A stretch of 64,000 bases of DNA from Novipirellula caenicola (GCF_039545035.1 NZ_BAABRO010000006.1:186001-250000), one strand, 5' to 3'; positions 8,127 through 17,786 are shown, numbered from the stretch's first letter. The notes: generated from the sequence alone by a model not told the origin. Numbers and translations are program-made.

Positions 8127-11100
8127 ATGATGTTCGGCACGCGATTCGTCATCTTCAAATTGCTTGTGGCGACGATGCTGTTGATAGCATTTTCGGGCAA
8201 CCAATCCGCTGCCCAAAACATCCACTATCCGCACTCGTATCCCTCGTCGCATTCGTATCCGACGGCCAGTTATCCCGCGAGCAGTTATCCGGCGTCGAGT
8301 TATCCGGTGACGTACCCCAGTGGTAGCTATCCCGCACCGTCCCAGAGCGTCGATAACCAAAATTCACGAGTCGTTTCGCCCAACAACGCGAGTTCGCCGC
8401 GGCCCCGCGTTTCTGAAAATGCCTTTGAGACGACGACTCCGCAACCGCGTTCACGCGGCACCGATCTAAACAACCAACGCGACGCGGTCACGCGTTTGGC
8501 CAGCACGGAATCCCAAACTCCTGGGATCCAAACTTCAGTCCCTCAAACGTCGCGTTTCCAAACCTCTGGGGGCCAGAGTTTGGGGGCTTCAAGCTCCGGC
8601 GGCTTCAATTCCGAATCGCCGCGGCCCGCGGACGCCGCACGCAGTACGGGGTGGCGCGAGATCGAGCCGGTCTCGTTATACGCTCCGTCGCAAATTCAAG
8701 CGGCTGGCGACATCGCGGCTCAGTTTCGCCGGATGGCTCAGTCGTTGCCGGATGTTGCTGCGAAGATCGCCGTAGAAAATGCAAACTTTGTTGACCAGTG
8801 GACGCAGCTCGCCCAAGCCTACCAGTCGTTGTCGGATCGCGTCAGCACGTTGGACAGCAAACTGAACACGACGACGCGAGATTACCAGGATGTTCGCACC
8901 AAGCTTGACCACTACGGATTGACTCCGACAGTCGGATTGCTGCTGCGACATAAAAAAGAGCAACTCGACACATGGCAAGTCAGCGATTCCGTCACGTTGT
9001 TTGTTACCGCGGAACTCGGCCGCTCACGTCAGCAGCAGCTTGAACTCGAGATGGTTCAATACGATGGCAGTGATGTCGAAACGCAGACGGATGCGGTTTT
9101 GGCCGAAGCCGGCTTTGATCCATCCAGTGTACAGAGCGTGGTGGTCGCTTCGCAGATCAGGAACCTACTGCAGCAACGTCAGCAGTGGCTGAGCGTCCTT
9201 GCGCAGGGCTATCAAGACTATCAACGAAAACTGGGCGAACTCGATTCGACGACGACCGAGTCGGTGACGCTGATGAACCAGTACCGCAAATTGATTGATC
9301 GTCATGTCACATGGATTCGCAGCGACGATCCGATAAGTCTTGATGATGTGCGAAATTTGGGAGACGGTTTGGCTGCGTTGTTCGATTTTCGCCGGAGTAG
9401 CGAACTGGGGGAAACGATTGGAAAAAAATGGCAATCCAACCCCGTCGGCGGCATCGGTCTGTTGGCCTGGATCATCGCAATTTCGGTTGCAAGATGGCGA
9501 ACGAAATCTTGGATGATCGACATCGGCAGTCGTAAACGGATGCGAGACTCGACGCAGGATGCACGCAAATTGGCAACCGGGGTGCTCACCACGCTTGTCG
9601 CTGTCGCCTACCCCGCGTTGTTGTATGTGGTCGCTCGCTGGTTGGGCAGCGGAGTGGTTTCTGAGTTGACGCTGCATACATCCAGCGGGCTTTATGCCGC
9701 AAGCTTGGTGGCGTTGTTGGTCGAAGTGCCACGGCAACTGCTTCGCAGCTATGGATACATCGACAAGTACGTGGGCATTGAATTGCCCAATCGGGAACGT
9801 GCCACCGCGTACTTGGTTCTGATCGGTTTCGGCTTGGTTCTAGCCGCCTACGTCGTGACGCTGGTGAGTTTGCTGGACCATGGGATGTGGCGTGACTCGG
9901 TCGCCCGGTTCGGATTCATCGCGGCGATGCTCGTGGTCGCCTGGACCGCCCATCTATCACTGCGTCCGACCGGCGGTTTTCTCGAACCCTTTATCGCCAC
10001 ATTCGGCGGCAGCGTGATACATCGCGTTCGGTTTGTGATCTACCTTGCGGGAATCGGATTCCCGCTCGCGATGATTGTCCTTTCATCGTTGGGTTACGGA
10101 TACACCGCAAACGAGTTTGTTCGGCGGGCGATCATTACGTTGGTCAGTGTGATGATTGCGGCTACATTGTGGTCGGCAGTGAAAATTGCGTCGGCTCATG
10201 TTTGGCAAATGTTGACGGGAACCACATCAGCGAAATCCTACGATGAATACGGGCGTGTTCCGGCGGCAGATTCGTCAGGACCGCAGGTCAGCGGGGTGTT
10301 GGGCGAACATTTCTTGGAATTAAAACATCATCTCGCGTTCCTTTGTCAATGCGCACTGGTCGTCGGCGCGATTGTCTGTTTTGGTTGGCTTTGGATTGAT
10401 CTGTTTCCAAACGTCCGCATGGGCAATCCCGTCGTTTGGACGGTGCAAGACACTGTGACGGTATCGTCGCTGGATGCCGCGGGGCAAACGGTGACAAACT
10501 CGGTCGTGGAACGCACGCCGATCACGGCGCTGCATCTACTGCTGGCCGCGGCGACCTTGTTTGTCGCGTTCCAGTTGGCCAAGCTGTTGCCGGCACTCTT
10601 TGACGCCTTGGTGCTGCAGCGAGTGTCGTTTGACGAGGGGATGGAGCATTTCACGTTGGTGCTCGGACGCTGTTTGTTGTTTGGCGTTGGCGTTTTGGTC
10701 GCCAGCCAGTGGGTGGGCGTTCGCTGGCACACGATTCAGTGGTTGGCGGTCGGATTGACGATCGGTCTAGGGTTTGGGCTGCAGGACATGGTGCGAAATC
10801 TGTTTGGCGGTCTGATCGTGTTGTTCGAAAAACCTGCACGACTTGGTGATTTGGTTACCGTTGGCCGCGTCACCGGACGCGTGGCGGCGCAGAAGTTTCG
10901 CACGACGGTGCTCTCGGACGACGAAGGCCGCGAGGTGATCATCCCGAACAAGAATTTTGTCAGCGAGGACGTGGTCAATTGGATGGGCGCCGGCCGTTTG
11001 AACGTGATTCCCATCGAAGTCGCGGTCAATCGCGATGAACGGCCGGCGGATATTTGTCGAACGTTGCAAGAGTTGGTGATTGATCAACCCGATGTCTTGT

Positions 11101-11363
11101 TGACGCCAGCCCCGCAGGCGACGCTGGTATGCGTTGGCAAAACGTCCCAGCGAATCGAAGTTCGGGCGTGGATCGAAGAAGGCCAAGATCCATCGCGTTT
11201 CCGTGACTCGCTGTTGAAAATCGTCAAACAGTTCTTGCGCGAGAAAAATTTGTTGGTCGCGACTCAGCCCACGCAGCCTGCGATGCGTGAAGCGAGCGAA
11301 GAAGAGATGCTCAGTGGCCATCATCGGTCACGCGTCAGCCGCACTCGCAAGCGGTCGGCATAA
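8127..11363 (+). CDS. Large mechanosensitive channel, MscS family
   Basis: The frame is open from 7578, but the signal peptide at MMFGTRFVIFKLLVATMLLIAFSG puts the start at the ATG-ATG pair at 8127/8130, giving 1078 residues. After the signal peptide comes a low-complexity stretch of SYPxS repeats (residues 35-75), a Ser/Gln-rich linker, a long helical periplasmic region with coiled-coil character (about 190-420), some ten membrane segments (about 430-860), and the MscS pore and beta domain (about 870-1040), including GLGFGLQDMVRNLFGG, FEKPARLGDLVTVG and VIIPNKNFVSEDVVNW. This is the KefA/MscK layout: a tension-gated channel in the inner membrane that releases solutes on hypo-osmotic shock. 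It is monocistronic and ends at a strong hairpin shared with the convergent gene. Confidence 0.9.
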   Translation: MMFGTRFVIFKLLVATMLLIAFSGNQSAAQNIHYPHSYPSSHSYPTASYPASSYPASSYPVTYPSGSYPAPSQSVDNQNSRVVSPNNASSPRPRVSENAFETTTPQPRSRGTDLNNQRDAVTRLASTESQTPGIQTSVPQTSRFQTSGGQSLGASSSGGFNSESPRPADAARSTGWREIEPVSLYAPSQIQAAGDIAAQFRRMAQSLPDVAAKIAVENANFVDQWTQLAQAYQSLSDRVSTLDSKLNTTTRDYQDVRTKLDHYGLTPTVGLLLRHKKEQLDTWQVSDSVTLFVTAELGRSRQQQLELEMVQYDGSDVETQTDAVLAEAGFDPSSVQSVVVASQIRNLLQQRQQWLSVLAQGYQDYQRKLGELDSTTTESVTLMNQYRKLIDRHVTWIRSDDPISLDDVRNLGDGLAALFDFRRSSELGETIGKKWQSNPVGGIGLLAWIIAISVARWRTKSWMIDIGSRKRMRDSTQDARKLATGVLTTLVAVAYPALLYVVARWLGSGVVSELTLHTSSGLYAASLVALLVEVPRQLLRSYGYIDKYVGIELPNRERATAYLVLIGFGLVLAAYVVTLVSLLDHGMWRDSVARFGFIAAMLVVAWTAHLSLRPTGGFLEPFIATFGGSVIHRVRFVIYLAGIGFPLAMIVLSSLGYGYTANEFVRRAIITLVSVMIAATLWSAVKIASAHVWQMLTGTTSAKSYDEYGRVPAADSSGPQVSGVLGEHFLELKHHLAFLCQCALVVGAIVCFGWLWIDLFPNVRMGNPVVWTVQDTVTVSSLDAAGQTVTNSVVERTPITALHLLLAAATLFVAFQLAKLLPALFDALVLQRVSFDEGMEHFTLVLGRCLLFGVGVLVASQWVGVRWHTIQWLAVGLTIGLGFGLQDMVRNLFGGLIVLFEKPARLGDLVTVGRVTGRVAAQKFRTTVLSDDEGREVIIPNKNFVSEDVVNWMGAGRLNVIPIEVAVNRDERPADICRTLQELVIDQPDVLLTPAPQATLVCVGKTSQRIEVRAWIEEGQDPSRFRDSLLKIVKQFLREKNLLVATQPTQPAMREASEEEMLSGHHRSRVSRTRKRSA

Positions 11364-11438
11364 CCACGGTAGGACAATCACCGCGGGCCAAAAACCGCGA
11401 ACGCTGGCTTAACCATCCGCAGTCACGTATCGAACGGA

Positions 11439-11490
11439 CCGTCGGCGGACCGCATCGGATTGGATGCGGTCCCGTATTACCTGCCGACGG
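11439..11490. terminator. Two-tier bidirectional terminator
   Basis: A perfect 10-bp stem (GGACCGCATC 11447-11456 with GATGCGGTCC 11463-11472, 6-nt loop) sits inside a second perfect 8-bp stem (CCGTCGGC 11439-11446 with GCCGACGG 11483-11490). It lies in the 135-bp gap between the convergent MscS and DUF1559 genes. Confidence 0.6.
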
Positions 11491-11498
11491 ACTAGCTT

Positions 11499-12722
11499 CT
11501 AATTCCACTCGGAATCAATGACTTCGCTCGATGCGCGTGTCCCCAAGGCTCCCCACAATCCGTAAGGGCTGGGGTTGCCTGGTTTTGCGGATGGAATGGA
11601 TCCATTTCGCCAGACGTTTTCGTGGTTGGAATTGCCTGCTTCGATCGAATCAGTAACGAAAACCACCGCGCCGTCGGCCATCAAAACATGCACGCCGCCT
11701 TGATGCCGACTGCTCATCGGAGCCACGCCATCGGTATCATTCGGGCTGCCCGCCGAGTTCCCACCAAAACAGAGTTCGCGATTCGGGGGCAAGATCGTAT
11801 TGCACATGGTCCACGGGGTTGGCCCTGCGCCCCAACGGTATCCGCGACCGGTCGCGGCAGCGCCAAGTTGCGGCGGAGTCCCGGTCCGCCAAAAATTCGG
11901 ACGCTCTGGATCAACTTGGGATTCGCACGTTGTCGGAGTCTTGCGAACGGTTCCGGTTTTATTGTTGATCGAAGCGATCGTTCGTTTGTCTCGATCGCCA
12001 ATGTCGGTGGCAATTTCGCCTGCCGCAATCGTGTTCGACAATCCATCTAGGATGTCGCGGAACCGGGTGCCTTTGCGAGCGACGAACACGCCACGGCATG
12101 CTTCGCGAGCGCGACCGGCAACCCAAGCCGCAGGCGGATCTTTCACCGCGCCCCCAGAGATTTGCACAGGCCCTTGCCGCATGAAGTCGATCGAATCGCC
12201 CATACACGCGGCATAGTTTGTACGCCCGTGAGCCGGCAACCCAGTACCGGGATCACTAGGACAACGCAAGGTAGCAATTTCGGTTACCCAAGGAATGTAT
12301 TGACCCGTCCAGTGTGGAGGTCCAAAGGGCGGATAGGGAGGACTCTGCGTCGATCCGTTCGCCTTTTCGCTCAGCGGGTTGCTGAGCTGTTCCCAAATCG
12401 CTTGTTGCTCGATGAAAGGAGTCAATCCGACTAGCATCGACATCTGCAGTGCATTGTCCACTCCGCCTGGAACCAGCGTGCCACCGTTTTGGATCGGCAG
12501 CTGTTTGTACGCCGAGTGATAGTTGTGCAGCCCGAGACCGATCTGTTTGAAGTTGTTGCTGCAGCTCATTCGGCGTGCAGCCTCGCGTGCCGCTTGAACC
12601 GCCGGCAGCAGCAACCCAACAAGCACGCCGATGATTGCAATGACCACCAGCAGCTCGACCAACGTAAATCCGTGTGGATTACGATGTCGATGTTTTGGAC
12701 CTCGTTGATGCATTTGAAACAT
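11499..12722 (-). CDS. DUF1559 protein with pseudopilin-like N-terminus
   Basis: The ATG at 12722 has a GGAG-type ribosome site about 8 nt upstream and gives 407 residues; the further upstream extension is not family-like. Residues 18-60 are the type IV pilin/pseudopilin signal: basic leader, G|FTLVELLVVIAIIGVLVGLLLPAVQAAREAARR, with Glu at +5 after the prepilin peptidase site. Then comes the planctomycete motif SCSNNFKQIGLGLHNYH. The C-terminus has GGVHVLMADGAVVFVTD, the H-x9-DG signature of the family. These proteins are very numerous in planctomycetes, are exported as pseudopilins and have no proven function. The gene follows a small lipoprotein gene on the same strand by 115 bp and ends at a strong hairpin. 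Confidence 0.9.
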   Translation of the reverse strand: MFQMHQRGPKHRHRNPHGFTLVELLVVIAIIGVLVGLLLPAVQAAREAARRMSCSNNFKQIGLGLHNYHSAYKQLPIQNGGTLVPGGVDNALQMSMLVGLTPFIEQQAIWEQLSNPLSEKANGSTQSPPYPPFGPPHWTGQYIPWVTEIATLRCPSDPGTGLPAHGRTNYAACMGDSIDFMRQGPVQISGGAVKDPPAAWVAGRAREACRGVFVARKGTRFRDILDGLSNTIAAGEIATDIGDRDKRTIASINNKTGTVRKTPTTCESQVDPERPNFWRTGTPPQLGAAATGRGYRWGAGPTPWTMCNTILPPNRELCFGGNSAGSPNDTDGVAPMSSRHQGGVHVLMADGAVVFVTDSIEAGNSNHENVWRNGSIPSAKPGNPSPYGLWGALGTRASSEVIDSEWN

Positions 12723-12837
12723 GATTGAATTCTCCAGAAAAGAATGACTGATAATGAATCGCGTTGCCCGATTTTCAATCAGATCGAAAAGAGAGAGAGC
12801 CACCGACGGGGCGGTGACGCGGTGGGCGGCGTTAGTC

Positions 12838-13008
12838 CTATTCGCGGCTCGTCTCGTTCGCCGCTTCACGCTCTGCAGAGTACGCTTCGTATTCCGCTTC
12901 GGTCATCTCGGGTTGCACGATCACCTTGTTCTCTTTCTCGCCGCCGCATCCAGAAAGGGACAGGAAGCAGAGAGGAAGCAAAACAAAACACCATTGATAA
13001 GTTTTCAT
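12838..13008 (-). CDS. Small lipoprotein, 56 residues
   Basis: The ATG at 13008 follows AGAGGT by 5 nt, a clear ribosome site. The product begins MKTYQWCFVLLPLCFLSLSGCGGE, a lipoprotein signal peptide whose lipobox LSGC puts the lipidated Cys at residue 21, and continues with 35 highly charged residues rich in Glu and Ala (PEMTEAEYEAYSAEREAANE). It would be anchored to a membrane as a short acidic helix. It lies directly upstream of the DUF1559 gene in the same orientation and is probably co-transcribed. Such small lipoproteins beside DUF1559 genes are easily missed because of their length. Confidence 0.8.
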   Translation of the reverse strand: MKTYQWCFVLLPLCFLSLSGCGGEKENKVIVQPEMTEAEYEAYSAEREAANETSRE

Positions 13009-13403
13009 GACGACCTCTTTTCAATCGTTGGAACAATCGGGGGTCAGCATCGGCCTCGCTTGCAACCGTGGCGGTGATCGCCAAATTGCGAAAGCATTAA
13101 AGCACGCTCCTGCATCGCCCATGTTTGCAGTGGATCGGTGCAGAGCGGAGCCCATTTGCAATCCGGCGCTGGACCATGCGGCCACGCTTATTGCGGGGCT
13201 TGGAGTGCCGCCAGGTGCCACCTGCGGCATATCGCATGCCAATACAACAAAAGCGTAGGTCTTCGGCAACCCCCACGATCTACAGTGTCTCCGGGTGGCC
13301 TGATCGAGGGTGTGTCGCGATTGCCACCTAGTTCAGGTGCTGTTCGGAAATGACTTCGTCATTCGAGTTTTGTGATACATCACGCGGGTGGAGTGGTTTC
13401 TCT
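13009..13403. other. Intergenic region without a gene
   Basis: This stretch lies upstream of the lipoprotein gene and should contain its promoter. Frames on both strands are short and have no recognisable product. Confidence 0.3.
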
Positions 13404-13470
13404 GTAGTGGACGAGGCAACGAGTCCCGTCGGGTCACTAAGTCGCACGGACTCGTTGCCTCGTCCACTAC
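13404..13470. repeat. Long perfect inverted repeat (23-bp arms)
   Basis: Arms 13404-13426 and 13448-13470 are exact reverse complements of 23 bp with a 21-nt loop. It lies 125 bp beyond the stop of the minus-strand gene ending at 13595, in non-coding DNA. The loop is not T-rich. It could terminate transcription, but the arm length and perfect match fit a mobile palindromic repeat better. Confidence 0.8.
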
Positions 13471-13488
13471 CTGCTTCCCGTAGTTGCT

Positions 13489-13504
13489 ACCTTCGCCAGA
13501 AGGT
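13489..13504. repeat. Small palindrome with GCCA/TGGC loop
   Basis: ACCTTC-GCCA-GAAGGT is a 6-bp stem with a 4-nt loop. The same loop and a related stem recur near 42141 and 44486, so it belongs to a dispersed palindrome family. Confidence 0.5.
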
Positions 13505-13594
13505 GGTGACTCAGCTTCGTCGATCCGACGGCGGCCGGGCTTGCATTCCGCCAGAGCGAAAATTGGGGCCTCGATTACCGGTCGCAGCAGCTCG

Positions 13595-16165
13595 CTAGGT
13601 GGCTGACGGATGGAGTAGCTTTTGAAGTCGCTCGATCGCCTCGGACCAAACCGCGATCGATTCGTCTGTTCGCCCCGAGACATCGGATTGCAAGCGTGAT
13701 AATTGAACTTTTGTCTTCTTGACCAAGCCAACACTCTCTGCGTCATCTTTGGTCACTCCTGCCAGTAACCAACGACAGCGTGCGAGATGGAGATGAGCTT
13801 CGAGTAACTGCTCGGCGTGTTTGGGGGTGCCTCGGTCGGAATAGCGAATTTGATGCAATTGGCTCGTCAATTTGGCCCAGCCCCAAATCGAGGATGCAGC
13901 GGTGTCGCCATCGTTGCGGGCGGGACCTGAGATGGCAGCCCGCAGATTCGCCTCGGACGGCTGCTGAAACGCAATGGTTTCCAGCGATTTTGCCGCTTGG
14001 ATCTGTAGCTCGATGGCTCCCGGGGCTTCCGACAAAATCTGCGACATGATCTGTAACGAGTCGGGAATCTTGCCCGCCAATCGCAACAGTTCGGCTTGTC
14101 GTATCAGCGCGGCGGTACGTGAGGCCGACGGAAAGTCTGGTTGCGCCAGAGTGCGGTCGTAGATCGATGCCGCATTTTCATAGCACTGCCGCACCACCAT
14201 TGGCGTCTGCCCTCGTGGAGCTAATTTGGCCCACGACTCGGCCAACCATAGCTGGTTCGAAGCGGTCATCACATCGCTGTCTTCGTCGATCGCCGCGATC
14301 GTCTGCTCGAGTTTCTTGAGGTCCGCCGGCGTGACTTTCGCCGCTTCAAGCATGCGGTCGATTTCACGCTGCACGACAGCAAGCGACATGCGGTCCAGGC
14401 GATCGGCCGCGTCCGAGTCCAGTACCTTGCCAAGTCGCTCGAGCGCCTGTTTGGCTCCGTCGAGATCATTCAAACGCGTCTTGGCTTGGTACAGCAATTG
14501 AAAGACGTTTTGAGCAAACTCGTCGGTGACGGTCATCTTCTTTTTGTTGCCTTTGCCCGTCGTGATCGAATCGATCAGTGGCGTTTTGGTTTTCTCGAGC
14601 CACGTGACCGCCGCTTCTGGGTTGCCCAGTCGTGCGGAGATCAGAGCGACCTTGTATTTTGCATCCAGTATCTGGGACGTCAGCGGCTGTTTACGTTCCT
14701 CGGCCGATCGTATTCCGCTGATCATCAAATCGCGAGCAGATTGCAGTCGTTTGACCATCGCGTCGGGATCGGGGGCCGCTTCGCTTGCTTCATCGACAAA
14801 TTGATTCCAGTACGCCAAGCCGGCGGCCATCTGCGCTTCGTCGTACTGCTCTGACTTTTTCTTGATGCTTAGGTACGCATCGGCTGCATCGAGCGGTCGG
14901 CCAAACGCGTCAAAGCGTTGCCCCAGATTCATCCAGACCGCGTCGACCTGGGGATCGTCCGGCCATCTTTTCTCGAACAGTTCGGCCAGCAGTCTCATTT
15001 GATTCAGCTCACCCGGGTTCTCGGCAGCACCCCACTGGGTCGCTGCTGCTTCATCGATCGCCCCCAAGGCAATCAATGCCGCTTCGCGAGTCATGCTCTC
15101 TTCAGGATCGCCATGGCGGGCAACCGATTCGCCATACAGACTTGCTTCGATCACATGACCGGCGGTGAACGAGAGGTAGGCCAACAAATAACACAGTTCG
15201 TTGCGTTTTTGTAGATCGCCCTGATGCATTGCCAAATCGTACGCATGCTGGGTCAAATCGATGGTCTCCCCAAGCGTGCGGCGGTAATCCTGCATTTGCG
15301 GTCCCGTCGTTTTCTTGTCGTTGCCACTGAGCGCGGTGAATGCTTCGTAGCTTTCAAACGCGTCTGCATAGGCAGCATCAAGGTTCTTGCGGTGTTCTTC
15401 TACCCGCACAATCGGAATCCGCGGCCGCGGTTTTATGGCTGCTGGGCGAGAGACGGTGCGTTTGACCGTCGGTCCACCGAATGGGGACTGTTGATCCAAC
15501 GAGCCGGCTTTGGAGTTTGCGGTTGCTTGGTTTGCCGGTGGTGTCGCGGCCGGATCCGTCGACGATTCAACCGGTGCGTCGGTTTCGGGCAGCGGTATCT
15601 TGGCCAGCTGCTGCGAAAACGTTCCCGGTTTAAAGCGAACGGTTCGCCCGGTTGCGGCCGATACGGTTTTCGCCGATTGCTTTCGCTGATTCGCAGGCTC
15701 CGACTGGCCGCGGTCGCGAAGTAGAAACGCGGTCACCGCGATGATCAACAACGCAGCGACACCGCCGAGGCCGATGATCGCTAGCCAGGGTCTCTTATGC
15801 GGCGGAGCAGCATCTCCATCGGCTTTGTCTTTCTTCTCAGACTTGCCTGCTGATGATTTGCCTACTGACTTGCCCTTGGCGGACTTGTTTTTTTTCGACT
15901 CGCTCTTGCCTGATTTCGTTTCATCAGCCGATGACTTGACGGCAAGATCAAGGGCGGCGATTGGATCGATCGGTTGCTCGGGGGACGTTCCCGCCGCGGC
16001 ATCCGTTGGCTCAGGCGGTTCGTCTTGCTGAAGCGTTGCAACAAGTCGCCCCTTGGGCGAGATAAACAGCGTCGATCCACAATCGCAGCGGATAACCGAC
16101 GCCGCTTGATTGTCGTCGAGCGAATGGGGTTTCAGACAGACCGGGCAAGCGGCTTTGCGACTCAT
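13595..16165 (-). CDS. Zinc-ribbon, single-membrane-span, TPR-like protein
   Basis: I take the ATG at 16165 (MSRKAACPVCLKPH), 17 nt after the stop of the upstream von Willebrand gene; 856 residues. It opens with a four-Cys zinc ribbon (CPVC near residue 7, then IRCDCGS near 26), followed by a charged Lys/Ser-rich stretch, one membrane span (WLAIIGLGGVAALLIIAVTAFLLRDRG) near 125-150, a Pro/Ser linker, and about 600 helical residues with TPR-like pair spacing, such as AADAYLSIKKKSEQYDEAQMAAGLAYW. The cytoplasmic ribbon and extracytoplasmic helical repeat suggest a scaffold. Pairing with the VWA protein suggests a shared complex; no enzyme motif is seen. Confidence 0.8.
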   Translation of the reverse strand: MSRKAACPVCLKPHSLDDNQAASVIRCDCGSTLFISPKGRLVATLQQDEPPEPTDAAAGTSPEQPIDPIAALDLAVKSSADETKSGKSESKKNKSAKGKSVGKSSAGKSEKKDKADGDAAPPHKRPWLAIIGLGGVAALLIIAVTAFLLRDRGQSEPANQRKQSAKTVSAATGRTVRFKPGTFSQQLAKIPLPETDAPVESSTDPAATPPANQATANSKAGSLDQQSPFGGPTVKRTVSRPAAIKPRPRIPIVRVEEHRKNLDAAYADAFESYEAFTALSGNDKKTTGPQMQDYRRTLGETIDLTQHAYDLAMHQGDLQKRNELCYLLAYLSFTAGHVIEASLYGESVARHGDPEESMTREAALIALGAIDEAAATQWGAAENPGELNQMRLLAELFEKRWPDDPQVDAVWMNLGQRFDAFGRPLDAADAYLSIKKKSEQYDEAQMAAGLAYWNQFVDEASEAAPDPDAMVKRLQSARDLMISGIRSAEERKQPLTSQILDAKYKVALISARLGNPEAAVTWLEKTKTPLIDSITTGKGNKKKMTVTDEFAQNVFQLLYQAKTRLNDLDGAKQALERLGKVLDSDAADRLDRMSLAVVQREIDRMLEAAKVTPADLKKLEQTIAAIDEDSDVMTASNQLWLAESWAKLAPRGQTPMVVRQCYENAASIYDRTLAQPDFPSASRTAALIRQAELLRLAGKIPDSLQIMSQILSEAPGAIELQIQAAKSLETIAFQQPSEANLRAAISGPARNDGDTAASSIWGWAKLTSQLHQIRYSDRGTPKHAEQLLEAHLHLARCRWLLAGVTKDDAESVGLVKKTKVQLSRLQSDVSGRTDESIAVWSEAIERLQKLLHPSAT

Positions 16166-16181
16166 GATCGTTCCGTGATCC

Positions 16182-17786
16182 TTACTTTTTCTTGAGCGGC
16201 AAGGTAATGCCCCAGATCGGGCCACGAACGCTGTTGCGTGGTCGCGGATACTTCTGAGCCATCATCGCTCCTTCGGGCATCACGCCGACATCTTTATAGT
16301 CGCCGCGATGAGCCTTGGCCAATTTTTGAAAGGATGCTGCGTTCTTGTTGTCGACCTCCATCCCCCGTGTATGGATCACAATTCGATCGTGAGGGTTCTT
16401 GGTAAAGTAGTCATCCGCTCCGTCGGTGAACGCTCCATCGCCGAGGATATAGATCACATCCGGATTGAGATCGATCGCGGCTTGGATCGCCTTTTTGCCT
16501 CGCGTCTGCAAACAAAGCGGGACGGTTTGCAGCCATTGCCCCAGCATGTTTTTGTTTCGCTGAGTGGCCGGGACCAAGTTCGGTACGGTGTTGGGGTGCA
16601 TCATGCCGTAGGCGGTGTCACTATAGAAAATGACGTAGAAGCGTTGTTTCGGGGTGAGTTGGTTGACCGTTAACATCAATTGGATCAGCGCGGTTTCGAA
16701 GCGGCCTTTGGTCATGCTGTTGGAGTTGTCGATCACAAAAACGTAGTTGGTCGCACTGAATTTGCTGCCAAACACCGTCGGTTTAGCGGCTGTCTTTGCC
16801 ATGCCGCTGGCATCTTCGGCTGCGGCCTTGGCTGGCGCTGCGGGCGGCTTGATCGCTAGCCCGCTGACGTTGGCAAGAAAGTCGGGTGAGTCGATTGGTT
16901 CAGCCGCCTCGGCGGCGTCGGCTGCCGGAGCCGGTTCGGGCTCGGAGGTTTCCGTTGGCTCGACGATCTCAAGCGGCTGGACATCGACGATGACCTCTTC
17001 GACGACTGAATCGTTGTTCGACGGTGACGCCATGATGACCAGATTCTCTGGCTGTTCGGTCACCAAAAACATGCTGGCCAATAACAGCAGGATCGCGACA
17101 TGGACTGCGATGCTAATGCCGCTGCCGCTGAGCTGTCGGACCAATTTGGCTTTGCGAGCTTCCAGCCAAAACTGCAACATCAATGCGTACTTTCGCCAAC
17201 CCGTTTCTTCAGCAAGACGCGCCGCTTGCTCGAGTCTCACCTGTTCGGCTAATTGCTCGGCGTGGTTGAGTTCCTCGAGCACGGTGGTCGGATCAAGCTG
17301 GGGGACCGACACGGATTCAGCGACGATGACGCCCGATCCGTTGGCGGAGTCCGCCGTGATGGTGATGTCACTTGATGCCGTATCTTGGGACGGTGAAGTG
17401 GGCGTTTGCGGGTCATTTAATTTTTTGCTGGCTGCCAAAGTGGACTCGGCGGAGGAGGACTTTGACGCGGGGGGCAGCGGCACCGGCGGCAGCGAAGCGG
17501 GTTTGCTGCGTTCGCGAGATAATAAATCGCGGCCACCCTCAGCCAGCAAACGCTCGGCCTGGGCGATCGGCAACTCATACAGCTTGTCATCCTTTTGGAT
17601 GACGGTCATTCCCCGGTCGGTAGGACGGTAGAATCCCTCCGCCTCTAAGTTGGCAAATTCCGTTTTGGGAATCAGGAAAAATTCCAGACCATTGGAAACC
17701 AGAATGACCCGCTCGGCACCGCGTTTGACGCGAGATGACGAGGTTGTGGATGATGAGTGATTCGAAAGAGAAGACATAGATTTCAT
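16182..17786 (-). CDS. Membrane-anchored von Willebrand factor A-domain protein
   Basis: The start at 17786 (MKSMSSLSNHSS) gives 534 residues; MSSLSNHSS nine bases later is also possible. Residues 15-80 form a small conserved N-terminal region (VILVSNGLEFFLIPKTEFANLEAEGFYRP). A linker rich in Ser, Pro and Thr, a coiled helix, and a membrane span (ISIAVHVAILLLLASMFLV) follow, then a Pro/Glu/Ala-rich tether. The C-terminal 190 residues are a VWA domain whose MIDAS begins VFVIDNSNSM (DxSxS) and continues with GDGAFTDGADDYF. VWA domains with an intact MIDAS bind protein ligands through a divalent metal. The next gene starts 17 nt downstream, so the two form an operon. Confidence 0.85.
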   Translation of the reverse strand: MKSMSSLSNHSSSTTSSSRVKRGAERVILVSNGLEFFLIPKTEFANLEAEGFYRPTDRGMTVIQKDDKLYELPIAQAERLLAEGGRDLLSRERSKPASLPPVPLPPASKSSSAESTLAASKKLNDPQTPTSPSQDTASSDITITADSANGSGVIVAESVSVPQLDPTTVLEELNHAEQLAEQVRLEQAARLAEETGWRKYALMLQFWLEARKAKLVRQLSGSGISIAVHVAILLLLASMFLVTEQPENLVIMASPSNNDSVVEEVIVDVQPLEIVEPTETSEPEPAPAADAAEAAEPIDSPDFLANVSGLAIKPPAAPAKAAAEDASGMAKTAAKPTVFGSKFSATNYVFVIDNSNSMTKGRFETALIQLMLTVNQLTPKQRFYVIFYSDTAYGMMHPNTVPNLVPATQRNKNMLGQWLQTVPLCLQTRGKKAIQAAIDLNPDVIYILGDGAFTDGADDYFTKNPHDRIVIHTRGMEVDNKNAASFQKLAKAHRGDYKDVGVMPEGAMMAQKYPRPRNSVRGPIWGITLPLKKK

